Source: Variovorax sp. IB41
GTDB lineage: Bacteria; Pseudomonadota; Gammaproteobacteria; Burkholderiales; Burkholderiaceae_C
DNA: 64,000 nt
Reading direction: 5' to 3'
NCBI RefSeq assembly: GCF_016405905.1
Contig: NZ_JAEFCB010000018.1
Span: 1-64,000 of the forward strand
In this document: piece after piece, positions 56,562 to 64,000 of the stretch
Layout of the letters: each line of letters begins with the position of its first letter
Numbering within the stretch: position 1 is the first letter of the stretch
Translations under genes and position numbers: made by a program
The notes under the pieces: model-generated
What the model saw: the letters and a program-made list of their open reading frames with translations, nothing else
Databases searched by the model: none
Told to the model about the DNA's origin: nothing

Positions 56562-57551
56562 ATGACCTACGCTGCTACCCCCATCGTGCCGGCCACCGAG
56601 TTCGCGCCATTGAGCGCCCGGGAGCCCTGCGGTCCGAGCCTCGAGTACGACGCGGAATACGCCGTGTTGCTCTCGCGCATGTCTCCGCGCAGCGAGGCGC
56701 AGTACGGGCAATTTGTCGGAACGCCGGAGGCGCCCAACTGGGCCGAGATCGAACGCGACTGCCGCCGCCTGCTGCTGCGGACCCGGGACATCAACCTGTT
56801 CGTCTGGCTGTGCCGGGCTCGCACGCGGCTGGCCCAGGCCACGGGGCTTGCGCAGTCGCTGACCGCGCTGTCCGCGGTGCTGGAGCGCTGGCCCGACGCG
56901 GTGCATCCACAGATCACGGTGGAAGGAGAGCGCGATCCGGCGGTGCGCGCCAATGCCCTGGCGGCGCTGGCGGACCCTGACGGCTTGTTGGGCGACGTGC
57001 GCGAGATCGTCGTCGCGGCCAATGCCGCAAGGCACCTGACGGTGCGCGAAATCGAACGCGCCCGTTCGGTGCCGCGTCCGGCCGATGCGCCTAGTCCCGA
57101 ATCCGTCGCGCAGCAGCTTGCGCAGTTGCGGCTCGCCTCGAACGGGAGCGCCCATGTGCCGGTGGAGATGCTGTCGCAGGCGTCACGGGCTGCCCGGCAG
57201 ATCGCGGCCTGGGCGGTGCATCGCCTGGGTCAGGATGCACCGTCGCTGCAGGCACTGATCGATCTCCTGAAACCTTTCGACGAGGTTGTCGAAGCCGCGC
57301 CCGAGGCCGAGCCTGTCGAGCATCACGAGCGTGCAACGCGTCCCCACCTTCCCGGCGCCACCTCGCGCGACGACGTTCTTCAATCCATTCGCAATGCCCG
57401 CGAGTGGTTTGAAAACCACGAACCCAGCAGCCCGGTGGCGGTACTGCTGAGGCAAGCCGAACACATGGTCGGCAAGCGGTTCGCGCAGGTGGCCGACGCC
57501 ATTCCACTCGATCTGTTGCGGAAATGGGACTCCGCCGAAGGGCGCCCTTGA
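56562..57551 (+). CDS. tssA: T6SS baseplate/cap protein TssA (ImpA N-terminal)
   Basis: TssA proteins guide assembly of the T6SS tail at the baseplate or the sheath tip. The 329-residue protein has the ImpA_N domain (EPCGPSLEYDAEYAVLLSRM at 21-40, NWAEIERDCRRLLLRTRDIN, LERWPDAVHPQI) and a short C-terminal domain ending PSSPVAVLLRQAEHMVGKRF. This short form resembles the P. aeruginosa TssA1 type rather than the long dodecameric TssA. It starts 18 bases after tssG, and its stop overlaps the next gene as TGATG. Confidence 0.94.
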   Translation: MTYAATPIVPATEFAPLSAREPCGPSLEYDAEYAVLLSRMSPRSEAQYGQFVGTPEAPNWAEIERDCRRLLLRTRDINLFVWLCRARTRLAQATGLAQSLTALSAVLERWPDAVHPQITVEGERDPAVRANALAALADPDGLLGDVREIVVAANAARHLTVREIERARSVPRPADAPSPESVAQQLAQLRLASNGSAHVPVEMLSQASRAARQIAAWAVHRLGQDAPSLQALIDLLKPFDEVVEAAPEAEPVEHHERATRPHLPGATSRDDVLQSIRNAREWFENHEPSSPVAVLLRQAEHMVGKRFAQVADAIPLDLLRKWDSAEGRP

Positions 57552-58177
57552 TGGGAAATGAAATGGAGATGGGCTTCCTGTCTGCCTGTTTCGTCCTGGG
57601 ACTGCTCGGGGCCGGGCTCGGCGCGTGGGCGTTCTCGCAGGCTGCTCGGGCGCAATTGAAGGCGCAGCGACAGGCATTCGAGGTGGCCAGGGCGCAGGCC
57701 CAGTGGGACTTGCACCACGCCTTGTTGTGCGTGCCGCAATGGGTTCAGCGCGCGGCGCGGATCGAACTGGAGCTTCTCGGCCGGCAGCACACGGAGCGCC
57801 ACAAGGCGTTGCTGCGCGAACAGCAGCGTTGGCAATCGGAGCAGGAAACCCAAAGGCAGGCCGAGTGGCGAACGCTGCTGTCGGGCTTGAGCGCGCCGAT
57901 GCCGCGCGAAAGTGCGCAGCCTGCCGATATCGCTCAGGCGGAAAAGCCGACGCTCGCACCGTTGCCAGCCGCGGCAGCAGCCGCGGCCGCAGCTGATTCT
58001 CACGAAGCGATGGAAACGCTTCGGGTGCCTCCAGCGCTCATTCAGTCCCCGGAAGTGCCCGAGCGAGAGCTCAGCGACGAGGAAATCGACGCATTGCCTC
58101 CCGACCTGCCAGCGCCCGTCCGGCCGCAGCGTAGAAAAATGTCGGCGCCAAATAAGCCAATCCTCCGAAATATCTGA
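57551..58177 (+). CDS. Unrecognised single-pass membrane protein in the T6SS operon
   Basis: The 208-residue protein is the last gene of the T6SS run, joined to tssA by a TGATG overlap, so co-translation is likely. It has one N-terminal membrane helix (MGFLSACFVLGLLGAGLGAW) and then a long charged helical region rich in Gln, Arg and Glu (about residues 30-120, likely coiled coil). An Ala run (PAAAAAAAAA-type) follows, and then an acidic/proline C-terminus (SDEEIDALPPDLPAP, then MSAPNKPILRN). It matches no T6SS family I know. The first ATG was chosen; another lies five codons later. Confidence 0.7.
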   Translation: MGNEMEMGFLSACFVLGLLGAGLGAWAFSQAARAQLKAQRQAFEVARAQAQWDLHHALLCVPQWVQRAARIELELLGRQHTERHKALLREQQRWQSEQETQRQAEWRTLLSGLSAPMPRESAQPADIAQAEKPTLAPLPAAAAAAAAADSHEAMETLRVPPALIQSPEVPERELSDEEIDALPPDLPAPVRPQRRKMSAPNKPILRNI

Positions 58178-58312
58178 GCGCGGCGGCAATTCACCGATTT
58201 ATTTCGCTGTTTGCGCTGGCGCATGCGACGCAAGGCACTTGATTTGTCGAATACACGTCACCAAGTCTTCCTGCGTCGGCACGGTGCTTGCACGCTCTAT
58301 AGAATCTTTTTC

Positions 58313-58672
58313 ATGGCAACGAGAATTCCCAAGACTCCCCCTACCCCCCCGGCCCAAAAACCGGCCGGGGATGACGGAGATTCGGTCGTTCTGGAGCGCC
58401 GGCCGCAGAAAACTGCGCCGCCCCAGATGTACCAGGTGGTCATGCTGAACGATGACTACACCCCCATGGAGTTCGTGATCGTGGTGCTGCAGGAGTACTT
58501 CAGCAAAGACCGCGAAACCGCGACGCAGATCATGTTGAAGATTCACCTGGATGGCCGCGGCGTCTGTGGGGTTTATTCCCGCGACATGGCAGCCACTAAA
58601 GTGAATCAGGTCATGGAGGCCGCGCAGCAGGCTGGGCACCCGCTGCAATGTGTCAGTGAGCCAGTTGCGTGA
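58313..58672 (+). CDS. clpS: ATP-dependent Clp protease adaptor ClpS
   Basis: ClpS delivers N-degron substrates to ClpAP. The 119-residue protein has a flexible Pro-rich N-terminus and the conserved core YQVVMLNDDYTPMEFVIVVL, EYFSKDRETATQIMLKIHLD, with the hydrophobic pocket residues around NDDYTPM. The ATG at 58313 follows AATCTTTTTC, without a strong Shine-Dalgarno. The upstream gap of 135 bases after the T6SS gene should contain its promoter, but no clear site stands out. It is followed after 67 bases by clpA. Confidence 0.95.
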   Translation: MATRIPKTPPTPPAQKPAGDDGDSVVLERRPQKTAPPQMYQVVMLNDDYTPMEFVIVVLQEYFSKDRETATQIMLKIHLDGRGVCGVYSRDMAATKVNQVMEAAQQAGHPLQCVSEPVA

Positions 58673-58739
58673 ACCTGTTGAATTGCGCAAGCTCCAACCC
58701 ATCTGAGAACTTATTTACAGCAAGGCAAAAGGAAATCAC

Positions 58740-61061
58740 ATGATTGCCCAGGAACTGGAAGTCAGCTTGCACATGGCCTTCGTCGAGGCCCGGCAGCAGC
58801 GCCACGAGTTCATCACCGTGGAGCATCTGCTGCTCGCTTTGCTGGACAACCCGAGCGCCGCAGAGGTTCTGCGCGCCTGCTCGGCGAACGTCGACGACCT
58901 TCGGGCGTCGCTCACCAACTTCATCAAGGACAACACGCCGCAAGTGGCGGGTACCGACGATGTAGACACCCAGCCCACGCTGGGTTTCCAGCGCGTGATC
59001 CAGCGCGCCATCATGCATGTGCAGTCCACCGGCAACGGCAAGAAGGAAGTCACCGGCGCCAACGTGCTGGTCGCGATCTTCGGCGAGAAGGACTCGCACG
59101 CGGTCTACTACCTGCACCAGCAGGGCGTGACCCGTCTGGATGTGGTCAATTTCATTGCCCACGGCATCAAGAAGAGCGATCCGCCGGAAGCCGTCAAGGG
59201 CAGCGGCGAAGCGCCTCAAGGTGAAGGCGAAGAGGGCGGCGGCGAGCGCAACGAGAAGGCATCGCCGCTCGAGCAGTTCACCCAGAACCTCAACCAGCTC
59301 GCCAAGGACGGCAAGATCGATCCGCTGATCGGCCGCGAATACGAGGTCGAGCGCGTCATCCAGATCCTGTGCCGCCGGCGCAAGAACAACCCGCTGCTCG
59401 TGGGCGAGGCCGGCGTGGGCAAGACCGCGATCGCGGAAGGTCTCGCATGGCGCATCACCCAGGGCGACGTGCCCGAGATCCTCGCCGAGGCGCAGGTCTA
59501 TTCGCTCGACATGGGCGCATTGCTGGCCGGCACCAAGTACCGCGGCGATTTCGAGCAGCGCCTGAAGGGCGTGCTCAAGTCGCTCAAGGACAAGCCGAAC
59601 GCGGTGCTCTTCATTGACGAAATCCACACGCTGATCGGCGCGGGCGCAGCCTCGGGCGGCACGCTCGATGCGTCGAACCTGCTCAAGCCCGCGCTCTCGA
59701 GCGGCCAGCTCAAGTGCATCGGCGCGACCACGTTCACCGAATACCGCGGCATCTTCGAGAAGGATGCGGCCCTGTCGCGTCGTTTCCAGAAGGTCGACGT
59801 GGTCGAGCCGTCGGTGCAGGAAACCGTCGATATCCTCAAGGGCCTGAAGTCGCGCTTCGAGGAACACCATGGCGTGAAGTACGCGGTGGCAGCCCTGCAG
59901 GCCGCCGCCGAGCTCAGCGCCAAGTACATCAATGACCGTCACCTGCCCGACAAGGCGATCGACGTCATCGACGAAGCCGGTGCCGCCCAGCGCATCCTGC
60001 CGCCGAGCAAGCGCAAGAAGACCATCAGCAAGACCGAGGTCGAGGAAATCGTGGCGAAGATCGCGCGCATTCCCCCGGCCAACGTCAGCAACGACGACCG
60101 CAGCAAGCTGCAGACGATCGAGCGCGACCTGAAGAGCGTGGTGTTCGGCCAGGACAAGGCACTCGAAGTGCTGGCCTCCGCGGTCAAGATGGCGCGTTCG
60201 GGCCTGGGCAAGGGCGACAAGCCGATCGGCTCGTTCCTGTTCTCGGGTCCCACGGGCGTCGGCAAGACCGAAGCGGCCAAGCAGCTTGCCTACATCATGG
60301 GCATCGAGCTGATCCGCTTCGACATGTCGGAGTACATGGAGCGTCACGCGGTGAGCCGCCTGATCGGCGCGCCTCCGGGCTACGTCGGTTTCGACCAGGG
60401 CGGTCTCCTGACCGAGGCCGTCACGAAGAAGCCGCATTCGGTGCTGCTGCTCGACGAAATCGAGAAGGCGCATCCGGACATCTTCAACGTGCTGCTGCAG
60501 GTGATGGACCATGGCACGCTGACCGACAACAACGGACGCAAGGCCGACTTCCGCAACGTCATCATCATCATGACGACGAACGCGGGCGCCGAGACCATGA
60601 ACAAGGCGACCATTGGCTTCACCAACCCGCGCCAGGCGGGCGACGAAATGGGCGACATCAAGCGCCTGTTCTCGCCCGAGTTCCGCAACCGGCTGGACGC
60701 CATCGTCAACTTCAAGGCGCTCGACGAGAACATCATCCTGCGCGTGGTCGACAAGTTCCTGCTGCAGCTGGAAACGCAACTGGCCGAGAAGAAGGTGGAA
60801 GTCACCTTCAGCGACAAGCTGCGCAAGCACCTGGCCAAGAAGGGCTTCGATCCGCTGATGGGCGCGCGTCCGATGCAGCGCCTGATCCAGGACACGATCC
60901 GTCGTGCACTGGCCGACGAACTGCTGTTCGGTCGCCTGACCGACGGCGGGCGCCTGGAAGTCGACCTCGACGACAAGGATGAAGTGCTGCTGGACATCCA
61001 GCCGCTGTCGAAGAAGGAAGGCAAGTCCAAGCCCGAGGCTGAGGAAGCGGCTACTGGTTAA
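58740..61061 (+). CDS. clpA: ATP-dependent Clp protease ATP-binding subunit ClpA
   Basis: ClpA unfolds substrates and feeds them into ClpP. The 773-residue protein has the Clp-N double repeat at its N-terminus (MIAQELEVSLHMAFVEARQQ), Walker A motifs GEAGVGKT and GPTGVGKT, FIDEIHTLIGAG, and the IGL-type ClpP-binding loop region near IGFTNPRQAG. The middle coiled coil is short, unlike ClpB or ClpV, consistent with ClpA. It lies downstream of clpS as in E. coli. Confidence 0.97.
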   Translation: MIAQELEVSLHMAFVEARQQRHEFITVEHLLLALLDNPSAAEVLRACSANVDDLRASLTNFIKDNTPQVAGTDDVDTQPTLGFQRVIQRAIMHVQSTGNGKKEVTGANVLVAIFGEKDSHAVYYLHQQGVTRLDVVNFIAHGIKKSDPPEAVKGSGEAPQGEGEEGGGERNEKASPLEQFTQNLNQLAKDGKIDPLIGREYEVERVIQILCRRRKNNPLLVGEAGVGKTAIAEGLAWRITQGDVPEILAEAQVYSLDMGALLAGTKYRGDFEQRLKGVLKSLKDKPNAVLFIDEIHTLIGAGAASGGTLDASNLLKPALSSGQLKCIGATTFTEYRGIFEKDAALSRRFQKVDVVEPSVQETVDILKGLKSRFEEHHGVKYAVAALQAAAELSAKYINDRHLPDKAIDVIDEAGAAQRILPPSKRKKTISKTEVEEIVAKIARIPPANVSNDDRSKLQTIERDLKSVVFGQDKALEVLASAVKMARSGLGKGDKPIGSFLFSGPTGVGKTEAAKQLAYIMGIELIRFDMSEYMERHAVSRLIGAPPGYVGFDQGGLLTEAVTKKPHSVLLLDEIEKAHPDIFNVLLQVMDHGTLTDNNGRKADFRNVIIIMTTNAGAETMNKATIGFTNPRQAGDEMGDIKRLFSPEFRNRLDAIVNFKALDENIILRVVDKFLLQLETQLAEKKVEVTFSDKLRKHLAKKGFDPLMGARPMQRLIQDTIRRALADELLFGRLTDGGRLEVDLDDKDEVLLDIQPLSKKEGKSKPEAEEAATG

Positions 61062-61104
61062 GAACAGGGCATTCCGCGGTCGATGAGTCCGCGGAACCGC
61101 CGCC

Positions 61105-61136
61105 AAAGGCCGGTAGCATCGCGCTGCCGGCCTTTT
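61105..61136 (+). terminator. Terminator after clpA
   Basis: AAAGGCCGG (61105-61113), with AGC to its right, pairs with GCT and CCGGCCTTT (61122-61134) across one wobble or mismatch, around ATCGC. A run of T follows. This fits a rho-independent terminator for clpS-clpA. Confidence 0.8.
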
Positions 61137-61182
61137 TCTTTGGGCCCGCCGAAAACCTCGCAGCTTTTCTTTCTTCGCCCCC

Positions 61183-62628
61183 TTGATCCTCCCCGTCCTC
61201 AGCCCCGAATGGAAAACCGGCCTCTCCCTCGCGTGGAGCGGCTACATCGCCGTGCTGTCGATCTGGATCGTGATGCAGAAGCGCGCGCCGGTCTCCACGA
61301 TGAGCTGGATCCTGTCGCTCGCGCTGCTGCCGTTCGCGGGCTTCGTCATCTATTACTTCCTCGGACCGCAGCGCCTGCGCAAGCAACGCATCAAGCGGCT
61401 GCGCAGCCGCGCCGGGGCATCCGCGCAGGCTGATCTCGCCCGCCTGCGCGACGCGGCGCAGAACGCGCCACCGGCGTTGCAGCAGATGGCGCGGCTGGGC
61501 ACCGCGTCGTGCGGGTTGCCGGTGTCGAGCGCGTCCGACGTGGAACTGCTCTCGGGCGGTGCGCGCACCTTCGATGCCATCTTCGAGGCCGTGCGCACGG
61601 CGAAGGACCACATTCACCTCGAGTACTACATCTTCGAGCCCGACAAGATCGGCACCGCGCTGCGCGACCTCCTGGTCGAGCGCGCGAAGGAGGGCGTCGT
61701 CGTGCGCCTCCTGCTCGACGCGCTCGGCTCCAAGCGCATCGGCCGCAAGTTCATGGCGCCGCTGCACGAGGCGGGCGTGAAGGTCGCGCTCTTCCATGAC
61801 ACGAAGATCGGCCGGCGCCTGCGCCCGGTGACCAACTACCGCACCCACCGCAAGATCGTGGTGTGCGACGGCCGCGTGGGCTTCACGGGCGGCGTGAACA
61901 TCACCGACGAGGAAGACAAGCGCACCAACCCCGACGCGTACCACGACGTGCATTTGCGTATCGAGGGCAGCGCGGTGCGCTGGCTGCAAACGACGTTCCT
62001 CGAAGACTGGACCTACGCCACCGGCGAAGACCCGCGCGGCATGGACGACACGATGGCCGCGATGCTGCCGCAGCTCGATGCGGGCGACATCCCCGTGCAG
62101 ATCGTGACGAGCGGCCCCGACAACATGCTCGAGCCCATCCACCGCATGCACGTCGAGGCGATCCATTCGGCCACGCACCGCGCCTGGCTCACCACGCCGT
62201 ACTTCGTGCCCGGCGAGCCCGCGCTCATGGCGCTCACCAGCGCCGCGCTGCGCGGCGTCGATGTGCGCCTCCTGGTGCCGCGCCGCAGCGACTCGGCCAT
62301 CGTGAGCGCCGCCGCGCGCTCGTACTTCGACGAGCTGATCGCTGCCGGCGTCAAGGTCTGGGAATACAAGGCGCGCATGCTGCACTCCAAGACCTTGGTG
62401 GTCGACGAGCATTGCGCGATGATCGGCACCGCGAATTTCGACAACCGCAGCTTCCGGCTCAACTTCGAGGTTTGCGCGGTGGTCTACGGCCCCGAGTTGG
62501 CCCGCCCGCTGGCGGCGCAGTTCGAGACCGATCTGCACAGCTCCGGCGCGGTGCGCGCCACCCGGCCCCAGAATTTCTGGCGTCGCCTCGGCGATTCCAT
62601 TGCGCGCTTGTTTTCACCCCTGCTCTGA
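61183..62628 (+). CDS. Cardiolipin synthase-type phospholipase D family protein
   Basis: Predicted to make cardiolipin by transphosphatidylation in the inner membrane. The 481-residue protein has two N-terminal membrane helices (AWSGYIAVLSIWIVM and SWILSLALLPFAGFVIYYFL), then two phospholipase D motifs: THRKIVVCDG and LHSKTLVVDEH, each H-x-K-x4-D. The TTG at 61183 lacks a clear Shine-Dalgarno, but no better in-frame start precedes the first helix. The layout fits the ClsA/Cls family. The stop is directly followed by the sbcB start. Confidence 0.92.
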   Translation: MILPVLSPEWKTGLSLAWSGYIAVLSIWIVMQKRAPVSTMSWILSLALLPFAGFVIYYFLGPQRLRKQRIKRLRSRAGASAQADLARLRDAAQNAPPALQQMARLGTASCGLPVSSASDVELLSGGARTFDAIFEAVRTAKDHIHLEYYIFEPDKIGTALRDLLVERAKEGVVVRLLLDALGSKRIGRKFMAPLHEAGVKVALFHDTKIGRRLRPVTNYRTHRKIVVCDGRVGFTGGVNITDEEDKRTNPDAYHDVHLRIEGSAVRWLQTTFLEDWTYATGEDPRGMDDTMAAMLPQLDAGDIPVQIVTSGPDNMLEPIHRMHVEAIHSATHRAWLTTPYFVPGEPALMALTSAALRGVDVRLLVPRRSDSAIVSAAARSYFDELIAAGVKVWEYKARMLHSKTLVVDEHCAMIGTANFDNRSFRLNFEVCAVVYGPELARPLAAQFETDLHSSGAVRATRPQNFWRRLGDSIARLFSPLL

Positions 62629-64000
62629 ATGAACCACACCTTTCTCTGGCACGACTACGAAACCTTCGGCGCAGTGCCGCGTCGCGACCGCCCCTCGCAG
62701 TTCGCCGCCATCCGCACCGATGCCGAGCTGAACGAAGTCGGCGAGCCGCTGATGATCTATTGCAAGCCCGCGCCGGACTACCTGCCCAGCCCCGAGGCCT
62801 GCCTCATCACCGGCATCACGCCGCAGGTGTGCCTGGAACGCGGCATTCCCGAGCACGACTTCGCCGCGCAGATCGAACGCGCCTTCTCGCAACCCGCCAC
62901 CATCGGCGTGGGCTACAACACGATCCGCTTCGACGACGAGGTCACGCGCTTCATGTTCTGGCGCAACCTGATCGACCCCTATGCACGCGAGTGGCAGAAC
63001 GACTGCGGCCGGTGGGACTTGCTCGACGTCGTGCGCCTGACCTACGCGCTGCGCCCCGAGGGCATCGAGTGGCCGAAGAAGGAAGACGGCAAGCCCAGCT
63101 TCAAGCTCGAAGACCTCGCGCGCGCGAACGGCCTGCTGCACGAGTCGGCGCACGATGCGCTCTCCGACGTGCGCGCGACCATCGCGCTGGCCCGGCTCAT
63201 CCGCGATCGGCAGCCCAAGCTCTTCGACTTCGCTTTCGGCCTGCACAGGAAGGACCGCGTGGCGAGCGAGCTCGGCCTGCCTGCGATGCGCGAGACCGCC
63301 AAGCCCTTCCTGCACGTCTCGGGCATGTTCCCGGTCGAGCGCGGCTGCATCGCCGTGATGTGGCCGCTCGCGAGCCACCCCACCAACAAGAACGAACTGC
63401 TCGCCTGGGACCTCGCCCACGACCCGAGCGAGTTGCGCGACCTCGATGTCGAGACGCTGCGCCTGCGCCTCTTTACCCGCACGGCCGACCTGCCCGAAGG
63501 CGTGGTGCGCCTGCCCGTGAAGGGCATCCACCTGAACAAGTCGCCGATGGTGGTCGGCAACCTGCGCACGCTCGCGCCGCCGATGGCCGAGCGTTGGGGC
63601 GTGGACCTGGACACTGCCATGCGCCACGCCGCCATCGCGCGCGACCTGCCCGACATGAGCGCGATCTGGTCGCAGGTGTACGCACGGCCGAAGGAGGCCA
63701 CGCCCGACGTCGATGAAGACCTTTACGGCGGTTTCGTCGGCAACGCCGACCGCCGGCGCCTGAACCAGCTGCGCGGCCTCTCGGCCGGCGAGCTCGCGAA
63801 AGACCGCACCGGCTTCGACGACAGTCGCCTCGAGGAAATCGTCTTCCGCTACCGCGCGCGCAACTGGCCCGAATCGCTCGCGCCCGAAGAAACCGAGCGC
63901 TGGGAGGCGCTGCGCGTGGCGCGCCTGTTCCATGGCGAGGGCGGGGCGCGCACCATCGAGCAGCTGTTCAGCGAAGTCGATGCGCTCTCCGAAACGGCCG
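62629..64000 (+). CDS. sbcB: Exodeoxyribonuclease I (3' partial)
   Basis: A 3'-to-5' single-stranded DNA exonuclease in recombination and mismatch repair. The start is the ATG at 62629, immediately after the cls stop; the frame is still open at the window end, giving 457 complete codons. The DEDDh exonuclease motifs are visible: HDYETFG at the N-terminus (Exo I), VGYNTIRFDDE (Exo II) and ESAHDALSDVRA (Exo III). The SbcB-specific block QFAAIRTDAELNEVGEP is present. The C-terminal part lies beyond the window. Confidence 0.94.
   Translation, partial: MNHTFLWHDYETFGAVPRRDRPSQFAAIRTDAELNEVGEPLMIYCKPAPDYLPSPEACLITGITPQVCLERGIPEHDFAAQIERAFSQPATIGVGYNTIRFDDEVTRFMFWRNLIDPYAREWQNDCGRWDLLDVVRLTYALRPEGIEWPKKEDGKPSFKLEDLARANGLLHESAHDALSDVRATIALARLIRDRQPKLFDFAFGLHRKDRVASELGLPAMRETAKPFLHVSGMFPVERGCIAVMWPLASHPTNKNELLAWDLAHDPSELRDLDVETLRLRLFTRTADLPEGVVRLPVKGIHLNKSPMVVGNLRTLAPPMAERWGVDLDTAMRHAAIARDLPDMSAIWSQVYARPKEATPDVDEDLYGGFVGNADRRRLNQLRGLSAGELAKDRTGFDDSRLEEIVFRYRARNWPESLAPEETERWEALRVARLFHGEGGARTIEQLFSEVDALSETA

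Noticed and set aside
61863..63716. A 617-codon plus-strand frame over the cls/sbcB junction
   Set aside because: It is out of frame with both cls and sbcB, whose catalytic motifs are intact, and it is extremely Arg/Ala-rich.

Overview
The window is a stretch of chromosome from a high-GC betaproteobacterium, most likely a Variovorax-like member of the Comamonadaceae (Burkholderiales). This rests on recognisable gene orders (bamA-skp-lpxD-fabZ-lpxA-lpxB-rnhB; exbB-exbD-lpxK-trm112-kdsB-adk beside xseA-sodB; rlmE-ftsH-folP-glmM) and on the protein sequences. The genus is an inference. No rRNA or tRNA gene, CRISPR array, insertion sequence or prophage was seen.

Region 1 (1-7782, +) is an outer-membrane and lipid A operon: bamA (5' end outside the window), skp, lpxD, fabZ, lpxA, lpxB, rnhB and a SpoU-type RNA methyltransferase. 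Region 2 (7783-13783, +) has carA-carB behind a leader that can fold, the Kdo hydroxylase gene kdoO, and greA just after a terminator-like hairpin. Region 3 (13807-15517) has a small membrane protein facing an opposite-strand pair, a GT-A-like glycosyltransferase and the RNA-binding protein YhbY. Region 4 (15606-21105, +) holds rlmE, ftsH, folP, glmM and a GNAT acetyltransferase.

Region 5 (21187-29040, -) is a catabolic block: a 3-hydroxyacyl-CoA dehydrogenase, an enoyl-CoA hydratase-like protein, a Crp/Fnr regulator, an APH-type phosphotransferase and an acyl-CoA dehydrogenase. The last two look like the split halves of ACAD10/11. Upstream lie an MFS transporter with a one-base frameshift and a D-2-hydroxyacid dehydrogenase. 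Region 6 (29140-31363) has an uncharacterised small protein, lexA, and a divergent asparaginase gene. Region 7 (31393-35229, -) is the adk/kdsB/trm112/lpxK/exbD/exbB operon. Region 8 (35543-40278) has xseA, sodB, a DUF192 protein, two look-alike small exported proteins and icd.

Region 9 (40645-58177, +) is a type VI secretion (T6SS) cluster lying between icd and clpS-clpA: clpV, tssB, tssC, hcp, tssJ, tssK, tssL (with an OmpA-like domain), tssM, tagF, a TagK/FHA-like gene, tssG, tssA and an unrecognised membrane protein. No tssE, tssF or vgrG is present, and TssJ lacks the expected lipobox cysteine. Region 10 (58313-64000, +) has clpS, clpA, a cardiolipin synthase-type gene and sbcB, which runs off the window.

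The common thread is the envelope: lipid A and Kdo synthesis, beta-barrel assembly, UDP-GlcNAc precursor supply, phospholipid synthesis, and the T6SS machine spanning that envelope.
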